This document shows, piece after piece, positions 1 to 7,900 of a stretch of 11,446 nt of DNA. Below the pieces are notes generated by a model. That model saw nothing but the letters and a program-made list of their open reading frames with translations, was not told where the DNA came from and did no database searches. The DNA lies in the NCBI GenBank assembly GCA_016291895.1, contig JAEEZO010000073.1, positions 1-11,446 on the forward strand, written 5' to 3'. Numbering within the stretch: the first letter of the stretch is position 1; each line of letters begins with the position of its first letter. Source of the DNA: Caryophanales bacterium. Lineage in GTDB: Bacteria > Bacillota_I > Bacilli_A > RF39 > UBA660. The position numbers were made by a program, and so were the translations under genes.

Positions 1-416
1 GCACCACATTCATAAATAGCACAAAAATTATCAACATTAGCAACTAACCAACTTTCTTTACAATTTGGTTTAACATTTCCTAATGGGTACATGTGTGAAA
101 GAATAATATTCTCCTCTTTCTTATTTATTATAAAATCTTTCTTAGCATTTGATAATGCATATGATGGATGAGCTTTACTTCTTTTAATTTGACCTTTTAA
201 ATTATGATATTCATAATCATTAAAATAGTCATGTAATAAAGCTCCTCTTGTTGCTGAAACATAATCTAGATGCATTCTTTTAGAAATCTTATATGTTCTT
301 TTAGCAACATGCATTATATGGTTATATCTAGTAGTTCCATGATGTGGTTCATTCTTTAAAGATTGAAACTTAGGACTACTAATAATATCTTTTGCAATAT
401 ATTCAAACTCTGACAT
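1..416 (-). CDS. HD-domain phosphohydrolase-like protein (3' end cut by window)
   Basis: A partial gene of 138 codons that starts at 416 and runs off the left edge. The product carries the HD metal-dependent hydrolase signature: H33 in RYNHIMHVAKR, the H62-D63 pair in GALLHDYF, H83 in the HPSYAL segment and H108 in ILSHMYPLG. The order HH...NH..HV, LLHD, HP..AL.NA, II..HM.PL, ES..VA..D matches a family of roughly 170-200 residue cytoplasmic HD proteins common in Firmicutes. On that comparison only a short C-terminal tail should be missing. HD proteins usually hydrolyse phosphate esters such as nucleotides, but the substrate of this family is not known to me. The start is set by an AAGGAG ribosome site at 427-432, ten bases upstream. 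An ATG at 426 lies out of frame directly against that site and is unlikely to be used. The gene has its own promoter (443-471). No terminator separates it from the preceding dehydratase gene, so read-through is also likely. Confidence 0.85.
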   Translation of the reverse strand, partial: MSEFEYIAKDIISSPKFQSLKNEPHHGTTRYNHIMHVAKRTYKISKRMHLDYVSATRGALLHDYFNDYEYHNLKGQIKRSKAHPSYALSNAKKDFIINKKEENIILSHMYPLGNVKPNCKESWLVANVDNFCAIYECG

Positions 417-442
417 GAGTTTTCATCTCCTTAAACTTCCCA

Positions 443-471
443 ATTATAGCATATTGAAATAATTAATGCAA
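443..471 (-). promoter_or_regulatory. Sigma-A-type promoter of the HD-domain gene
   Basis: Read on the minus strand: a TTGCAT -35 box (466-471), a 17-base spacer and a perfect TATAAT -10 box (443-448). The -10 box is preceded by TGC, an extended -10. Transcription would start near 436, giving a leader of about 20 bases that holds the AAGGAG ribosome site. It occupies nearly all of the short gap after the upstream stop codon and is the best-looking promoter in the window. Confidence 0.8.
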
Positions 472-474
472 ATT

Positions 475-1146
475 TTACTTTTTAATAAAACTATTAATGA
501 CATAACTTGTTATTAATAATCCTGCTACACTTGGAACATAAGAAATAGAACCTACTTTTCCTTTATATGGAGTTGGTTGTTCAGTAGAATATAAAACCAT
601 TGTATCTAATAATTCTTTATTATCTTTTAATAAAAATCTCATTTTTTTAGCAAGGGGATCATATTCTGTTTTTTTAAGTCTATCTATTTTAAATAATTCA
701 GGATGAAACTTATTACCAGTACCCATACTAGAAATAATAGGAATATTTCTTTCTTTACATTCTTTTATCAATAATACTTTACTATTTACACTATCACAGC
801 AGTCAATAACATAATCTATCTTTTGATTAAAAATAACATCTTTACATTTTTCATCATAGAAAATATCAAAAGTATCAACAAGGCAATCAGGATTAATATC
901 TAATAATCTTTCTTTAAATGCATCAACTTTCTTCTTACCAATATTAGAATGTAGCGCAATTATTTGTCTATTAATGTTACTTATGTCAACAGTATCAAAG
1001 TCTACTAGTATCAAATGTCCAATAGAAGCTCTTGCCATTGATTCAGTAACATAGCCTCCTACACCACCAACACCTACAATTAATACTGTTTTATTCTTTA
1101 ATTCATTAATTTGATTACCAATTAATAATTCTTCTCTCTCAAACAT
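475..1146 (-). CDS. tcdA: tRNA threonylcarbamoyladenosine dehydratase (ThiF/HesA/MoeB E1-like family)
   Basis: A 223-residue E1-like enzyme expected to use ATP to cyclise t6A at position 37 of ANN-decoding tRNAs, giving ct6A. Visible motifs (numbered from the chosen start): nucleotide-binding GVGGVG at about 25-30, the adenylate-binding acidic pair in VDFDTVD at about 48-54, and the family N-x-N-R-Q motif at about 57-61. Further on are IDCCDSVNSK, SMGTGNK followed by a KTEYDPLAKKMR segment typical of TcdA rather than ThiF or MoeB, and a GSISYVPSVAGL motif near the C-terminus. Length fits the shorter Firmicutes members (E. coli TcdA is about 268 residues). An ATG at 1155 would add three residues but sits directly against the ribosome site AAGGA (1156-1160). 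The ATG at 1146 is nine bases away and gives the family-like start MFEREELLIG. The start overlaps the kinase-like gene by 8 bases, implying translational coupling. No sulfur-transfer partners (CsdA/CsdE) are nearby. Confidence 0.92.
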   Translation of the reverse strand: MFEREELLIGNQINELKNKTVLIVGVGGVGGYVTESMARASIGHLILVDFDTVDISNINRQIIALHSNIGKKKVDAFKERLLDINPDCLVDTFDIFYDEKCKDVIFNQKIDYVIDCCDSVNSKVLLIKECKERNIPIISSMGTGNKFHPELFKIDRLKKTEYDPLAKKMRFLLKDNKELLDTMVLYSTEQPTPYKGKVGSISYVPSVAGLLITSYVINSFIKK

Positions 1147-1855
1147 CTTTGCCATTCCTTATTCTATTTTCTACTTTAATTAAATGTTTACGATAACTTT
1201 TAAAGTTTTTTGGATAACATACACATAAATCTGCAACTTGAAATCTCTTAGTTACCAAGAAAACCGCTGTATCAATTTCATTTAATAATTTCTTTATTGA
1301 TTTTTTATCTACTTCATATTTAATCCTATCACATTCAGGATCAAAATCAATTAGTTTAATTTGATTATTACTAAAAACAAAGTTACCTGGGTTAGCATCA
1401 AAATATAAAATGTTATTTTCAACTAATTCTTCTAAGACATTTACCATATCATTAAATAATAAGAAAAGGTTATGTAACATATCATCATCATGATAATAAT
1501 AATTCGCTAAATTTAATAAATTACGTGTAAGAGCAATATTATATAAAGTTGGAGAATCAGGATAATAAGGAATAACGGTTCCTTTAATAACACCATCTTC
1601 CATATAATAACTTGTAGGTAAATCTGTTAATTTAACTTTCTTTTGAAGTTCTATAAATCTTTTTAACATATACATTACTTTTTCATCATTAAAATGATAA
1701 GTAGCATATTTAATAATTAATTCTGGATTATTAAGAAGTTTATAAAATTTACTTGATTCTTCTGGTTTCTTTTTATCAAAATCTTTTTCAAATATTATTT
1801 CTTTACCTTTATCATGTTCATCATAATAAAAAATACCGTTATTATCAATTTTCAT
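1139..1855 (-). CDS. Divergent protein-kinase-fold protein
   Basis: A 238-residue protein with kinase C-lobe hallmarks. A catalytic-loop-like segment ILYFDANPGNFVF (about 149-161) would place D153 as catalytic base and N158 as metal ligand. A following KLIDFDPE segment puts D170 in the DFG-Asp position, with DFD replacing DFG. PYYPDSPTL (about 97-104) is a likely hinge. The N-lobe is short, with no clear glycine-rich loop and no obvious VAIK lysine or paired alpha-C glutamate, so activity is uncertain. The D-x4-N then DFD layout also occurs in aminoglycoside-phosphotransferase/choline-kinase-type enzymes and bacterial Ser/Thr kinase relatives; the substrate cannot be read from sequence. It is acidic and tyrosine-rich, with no signal peptide or membrane segment. 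It is the first gene of a cluster with tcdA and is preceded by an AGGGGT ribosome site (1861-1866), five bases from the start. The stop is TGA. Confidence 0.65.
   Translation of the reverse strand: MKIDNNGIFYYDEHDKGKEIIFEKDFDKKKPEESSKFYKLLNNPELIIKYATYHFNDEKVMYMLKRFIELQKKVKLTDLPTSYYMEDGVIKGTVIPYYPDSPTLYNIALTRNLLNLANYYYHDDDMLHNLFLLFNDMVNVLEELVENNILYFDANPGNFVFSNNQIKLIDFDPECDRIKYEVDKKSIKKLLNEIDTAVFLVTKRFQVADLCVCYPKNFKSYRKHLIKVENRIRNGKDV
1156..1160 (-). promoter_or_regulatory. Ribosome binding site that decides the tcdA start
   Basis: Read on the minus strand this is AAGGA. It lies nine bases from the ATG at 1146 and zero bases from the in-frame ATG at 1155, so the shorter protein is favoured. 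The site lies inside the last codons of the kinase-like gene, whose TGA stop (1139-1141) falls just after the tcdA start. Confidence 0.7.
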
Positions 1856-1878
1856 ACCATACCCCTAAAACTTTGTAC

Positions 1879-1907
1879 ATTATACCATAAAATGGCTTAA
1901 AAGTAAA
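1879..1907 (-). promoter_or_regulatory. Promoter of the kinase-like gene / tcdA cluster
   Basis: On the minus strand: a TTTACT -35 box (1902-1907), a 17-base spacer and a perfect TATAAT -10 box (1879-1884). TGG before the -10 box makes it an extended -10. The leader would be about 17 bases. The -35 box lies in the U-rich tail of the terminator that ends the giant upstream gene, so termination and initiation signals overlap. Confidence 0.75.
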
Positions 1908-1908
1908 G

Positions 1909-1932
1909 AAAAGGCGCCTTTTAGCGCCTTTT
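1909..1932 (-). terminator. Intrinsic terminator after the giant surface-protein gene
   Basis: A perfect 9-bp stem (1909-1917 with 1924-1932; AAAAGGCGC pairing with GCGCCTTTT) around a 6-base loop. It starts immediately after the TAA stop at 1933-1935. On the minus strand a T-rich run follows the stem. The GC core stands out in this AT-rich DNA. The dyad has T runs on both sides, but no plus-strand gene ends here. Confidence 0.9.
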
Positions 1933-4900
1933 TTAATTATTATGTCTAAATTTGAAATAGAAGAATCCTATTAAATTTAATGCAATAAAGATTAATGCTA
2001 CAACAATTAAGTTAGATGATTTATCAGTTATCGGTACAGGAATTACTTTTTCTCTAAAGGAAACTTGAATTAAGTAATCTTCTTTAACTCCTTTTAAGTT
2101 TTCTAGAGTTTGTTTATCTCTACTTATAAGACCAACTTCTTTACCATTTACTGATAATGATTCAATTTCATAACCATCACCAGGGGTAATAACAATATAG
2201 TCTTTTGTTGAATCATCACCGTAGTAAACAATTTCTTCTCCTGTAATCTCTCCTACACCACCACTTACTTGAACTTCAATATTATATTTAAGTTTTTCAT
2301 ATTCATAGAATACTTCTTGAGTATCTTCCTTAAATGTAATTTTATTAGATTCAGGTGATTTAACAAGTTTATAACCTTCAAATTCTTTTGGTTCATGTGT
2401 ATATTCTTGTGTTACTAATCCTTCACCAATAATATCATCAGTTAATCTTCTATCAGTACCAGATTCTATATAATGAACAACAATTCTACCTGGTTTTAAT
2501 GTGTAGTAATATGTTATTTCTATACTATCTTCTAAGATATTACCTGTTATTTTAGAACCAGTTTGTTCACCATTACCAGTATTAATAACGTTTTTATATG
2601 TATAATTAGCATCACTAAGATTTAGACAAGAATCTACCTCATATGAATCAGTATATTTAAGATCTAATACTTTATCATCACATAATTTAGTAGTTGTATC
2701 TTCAATATAATGATGAACAGTTATTTGAGCTGGTCTAAGATTATAGAAATATGTTACTTCATATTCATCTTTATTAATAGTACCAGTTATATCATCACCA
2801 GAATGAACTTCATTATATATGTATAAACCTTTATATAATAAATTTAAATCTAATGTTTCATAATAATTTGTATTATAAGTTTCTCCATAATGAGTATGAA
2901 TTATATCATCAGGATGAACCTCTGTAGTTGTATCTAAAATATAATGATGAACAGTTACTTTAGCAGGTCTTAATTCATAGTAATAAGTTACAACATAACT
3001 ATCTTTATTTATAATACCTGCAGAATCATCTCCACCATGAACATCATTATAGTAATAATTACTATCAGTTAATTCATTTGATGGATAAGAGTTTGTTTCA
3101 TAAGAAACACCATAAATAGTATTTATAACATCATCATCATGTAATTGTGTTTCTGTTCCTTTAATATAATGATGAACAGTAACAATAGAAGTTTTTGCTT
3201 CATAATAATATATTATTTCATAACTATCTTTATTAACAGTACCACTTATACTATCACCAGAATGATTATTATTATATTTATAATTATTTTTATAATCACC
3301 ATCTAATTCACTATCTTCATAATAATTAGTTTGATAATTTTCTGTATAAAGTTTATTAATTATATCATCATCATGAACCTTAGTTTCTGTATCTTTAACA
3401 TAATGATGAACAGTGATTGTTGCTGGTTTTAATTCATAATAGTAAATTACTTCATAAGTATCTTTACTAACAGTTCCTGATACTGCATCTCCATCTGCTC
3501 TCTTATACTTGTAATTGGTTTTATAATTACCATCTAATTCACTTGATTGATAATAATTAGTTTCATAAGGTTGAGTATATAGTTTATTATAGGTATCATC
3601 ATTATGAACCTTAGTTGTTGTTCCATCGATATAATGATGAACCGTAACAGTTGCTGGCTTTAATTCATAGTAATAAATTACTTCATATGTATCTTTATTT
3701 ACTGTACCACTAGCTGCATCACCAGATCTACTCTTATATTTATAATTATTTTTATAATTACCTTCTAACTCATCAGAACTATAATAATTTGTTTCATATG
3801 GTTGAGTATATAGTTTATTATAGGTATCATCACTATGAACCTTAGTGGTTGTTCCTTCAATATAGTGATGAACAGTAACAGTAGCTGGTTTTAATTCATA
3901 ATAGTAAATAACTTCATAAGTATCTTTACTAATAGTTCCAGATACTGCATCTCCATCTGCTCTCTTATACTTATAATTATTTTTATAATTACCATCTAAT
4001 TCATTAGATGCATAATAATTAGTTTCATAAGGTTCTGTATATAGTTTATTATATGTATCATCATTATGAACCTTGGTTGTTGTTCCATCGATATAGTGAT
4101 GAACAGTAACAGTTGCTGGTTTTAATTCATAATAGTAAATAACTTCATAAGTATCTTTACTAACAGTTCCTGATACTGCATCCCCTTCTGATCTCTTATA
4201 CTTATAATTATTTTTATAATTACCATCTAATTCATTAGATGCATAATAATTAGTTTCATAAGGTTGAGTATATAGTTTATTATATGTATCATCATTATGA
4301 ACCTTAGTTGTTGTTCCATCGATATAGTGATGAACAGTAATAGTAGCTGGTTTTAATTCATAATAATAGATAATTTCATAAGTATCTTTACTAACAGTTC
4401 CTGATACTGGATCACCATCTGCTCTTTTGTATCGATAATTATTTTTATAATTACCACTTAATTCATTTGATTGATAATAATTAGTTTCATATGGTTCTGT
4501 ATAATTTTTATTAATTGTATTATCATCATGTACTTTAGTTGTTGTTCCTTCAACATAATGATGAACGGTAATAACTGATGTCTTTAATCGATAATAATAG
4601 ATTACTTCAATAGCATCTTTATTAACGGTTCCTGATACAGGATCACCATCAACACCCGCTTCAACATAACTAGAAAGCGTTAATCTTTCTGTATTATATG
4701 GATCACCATAATGAAGTGATTGCGTTACATCATCATGTACTTTAGTTGTTGTTCCAACTAAATAGTGATGAGCGATTACTTGACCAGGTCTTTGTTCATA
4801 ATAATAGATAACTTCAACAGTTTCACTATTAACAGTTCCTGATACAGGTGCACCGCCTGTTGTTGATGTAACTTTATATTTATTAGCATATTCATCATAT

Positions 4901-7900
4901 AAATCACCAGTAGCGATTGATGTAGTTGAATAATTACTATTAAAATAAGTATTTTCCGTAACGTCATCATGTACTTTAGTTGTTGTTCCAACTAAATAGT
5001 GATGAGTAATTACTTGAGCTTGTTCATATTGAATACCAACATTTTTATTTTGTGCCCAAATTATCGCTGCTGTTGGATTTTGGCTAAATTCTTGAATAAT
5101 ATCACTCTTACCAGTGTTTTTATTAATAACACTTGAAACGTTAGAAGCTCCAACATTCTTATCAATAAATTCCATATGAGAACTTAGTTCGTATTGTATA
5201 TAGTAACTACCTCTATCAAAATGAGAAGACTCATAATATCCATTTTCATCAGTAGTCATTTCTCTAACTACATTATTCTCTGAATCATACATTTTAACAG
5301 TTTTATTAGATAATAATTCATCAGTATTACTATCATATTTTCCATTATGATTCTTATCTAAGAAGACAATACCACTTATTTTACGATCAATTACTGAAAC
5401 TTGTTTTATTTCAGAAGATATGGCATTTTCTAAGTTATCACTTGAACCAATTAATTGGAAATAATATACATCTGCATATGTATTTCCGCTAGGAATAAAT
5501 TTAAGTTTATAATTTATATCTGATTGAGCTGCAACTTCTGGTACTAATGACGCAATAGCAGTTGCATTACTAGGAATAGTATCACCAGCGTGTACTTCTA
5601 TCCAACGAGAATCATTCTCTAAATCAACAGTTTGAATATGTGGTTTACCAACAGAATCAGTTGTTAATCCAATATTATCTATACTATTAGTTGTATAGAA
5701 CATCTTTTGGGTATCTGCAAGAGAAACAACTTCCATTGTGTAAGTTCCACTATAATGAGTTCCTAAATTATCACCATTCTTTGGAAGTATTTCAACAGTT
5801 TTAAAATTAATTAAACGAGATTGTGCAATATTATATAAATAATCCGTTATATCAACTAATTCATTTCTTTCTACTTTATCTTTACTTAATATTTTTCTTA
5901 AAGATGAACCCGCTAAATTTGTAATAGTAAATGATGTGCTTGAACTCTTTTTTGAACCAAGAACTGATGGGCTTGAAATATATGCATATACACCCTTTGA
6001 AACATTGTTTGCAGTATATGGAGATATTTCTAATTGATAATTAATTAGAGGTAACGAATCTGCTAAATTCCAATCATTAAATTCCCATATAACAGTTGTA
6101 ACACCACTTGAATTTGTTGTCACACTAGTTGGTTCTAAATTAGAACTACCAGGTATATATGACAAATCCTTTGGTATCGATGCCTCTACAATAAATGTAG
6201 CATTTCCTGTAATATTCTCAATACCTGCTGAGAATCTAGGTGTAATAGACATATTTATTATTTCTTCTTCAACGTTATAGTTTGGTTTTATAGTATTTCC
6301 AATCATATCTGTATTAGTTGTTGATACACTAATTGATATACCAGTTATTATAAAGGTTTGACCTATGCCAGTTGGAGATGGATATGTAGATAATCCTGTT
6401 CCTTGTTCATTAACAACTGCACTAATATAATCTATTCCATCACCAATCTTATAAACTTGTGTTCTTGCTTCATCAGCATAAATCCAGGCCCAAAATCTAA
6501 TAATACCGGTTTTTCCCACATTTGATAAATCTTCTTTTGGTCTTAGGTATATATCGTAAATATAGGAACTACAATTGTATCCTCGCCAATCTGGTTCATC
6601 CGTTCTAACAGCTGTTATTACACCGTTCTCCATTGCTTCCTGATATGTATCATACCAAATAAAATCATCAAATTTTGATGCGTTTACTTGATCATCAGAA
6701 GTAATACCATGCGAAATATCATTTTTATACAAACCAAACTGCATTTTAGCGTTGACTTTACTTGGGACATCAAAAGGTCCACTATTGCTGTAATAAATAC
6801 TTGGATGGGATGAATCAGGTACAAAATCTACATATTTTGAATTCCATACCTCAAGTTTTTCAATACCTCCCTCATATGGTCCATCAGTAACATTTACAAC
6901 AGAATCAAAGTATTTTTTATTTCCCATTGGTAATTCAGTTACATCTGTAAATACCATACCACTTCTCAAATCATACGAAAAATCACCAGTTAATTCATTA
7001 TAAAAATATATTTTAATACTTTTATTAGGTGTTGTATTATATTCTTCACCATACTGATCTTCTACAGTTAAACTAGTATCTGTTATTGTTATTTCATATT
7101 GATATCTTCCTGGTGTTGGTTCATACCATGGAACAAAAATTTCAAAACCTTGAGCAGCCAGTGTTTTATAGGTATTAGAAGTATATGAATTATTTGTATA
7201 AAAACCTGTATTACTAAAATCTATATTTACTCCATCATCGCTTTGTATAGCACTCATTACACCAGAATCATAATTATGTGCATAAATAAGGGAACTTGAA
7301 CTAACTCCACCACTTGTATAACTAGCACAATAACCTGTTATAAGACTTGCAATTGTATTTCCATCACTACTTGGCCAATATCCTTCTGTTGTTTCACATG
7401 GCCTTCCATATGAATAAAGAATTGTATTATTTACTGGATTGACCCCATCTATTGTTGCCAAATCAACCCAATCTGTGTTTTCATCCAAATTTTTATATCG
7501 ATATTGAATTTTTAAAGATGAAGATAATTTATTAACAGGATCATCATACCCTTTTCCAGACGGAGAGTATTCTCTCGTAAAGAAATTTATAAATTGTCCT
7601 TGAACCCCATTATATTCTGCCTTTGCGTTAACTTTTCCCGCCCTAATATCTAGTCTAGCATCAACTCTTCCGGTTATAGTTAATGGGGTAGTATCCTGCC
7701 TTGTTACACTATTTGCTAGTGAGTTTTCATTATCCGGTTTATTTCCCTCCATCCATACTTCGAAGATAGGAAGTTGATCACTTGTTAATACCTTTTCGTG
7801 TCCAATAGCAACCAGTGTAAATGATAACTGCTGTGTTCCACCAACTGGAGTCTTATCAGCAGGAATAATATAAGTTGCAGTTAAATTTGTAAATGGTTTA

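Noticed and set aside
1116..1141. Mycoplasma-type genetic code (TGA as Trp) extending the kinase-like protein
   Set aside because: Reading through TGA adds only a few residues before TAA. Trp codons in the giant gene are TGG and no long gene contains an in-frame TGA, so TGA is a normal stop.
1147..1155. A longer tcdA start (three extra residues MAK)
   Set aside because: The ATG at 1155 has no spacing from the AAGGA ribosome site, whereas the ATG at 1146 has nine bases and gives a family-like N-terminus.
475..1855. A ubiquitin-like or antiphage E1 system formed by the ThiF-family gene with its neighbours
   Set aside because: The E1-like protein has the full TcdA motif set, and no ubiquitin-like, E2-like or JAB-type peptidase gene is beside it. 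A housekeeping tRNA-modification role fits better.
4776..4991. A 71-codon plus-strand open frame inside the repeat array
   Set aside because: It lies antisense to the giant surface-protein gene in repetitive DNA. Its low-complexity Met/Leu/Ile-rich translation reflects the complement of the repeat codons, and no ribosome site or promoter supports it.
2296..5016. CRISPR-like or intergenic direct repeats
   Set aside because: The periodicity is 231 bp, in frame, and encodes conserved protein domains. There are no short repeats with unique spacers.
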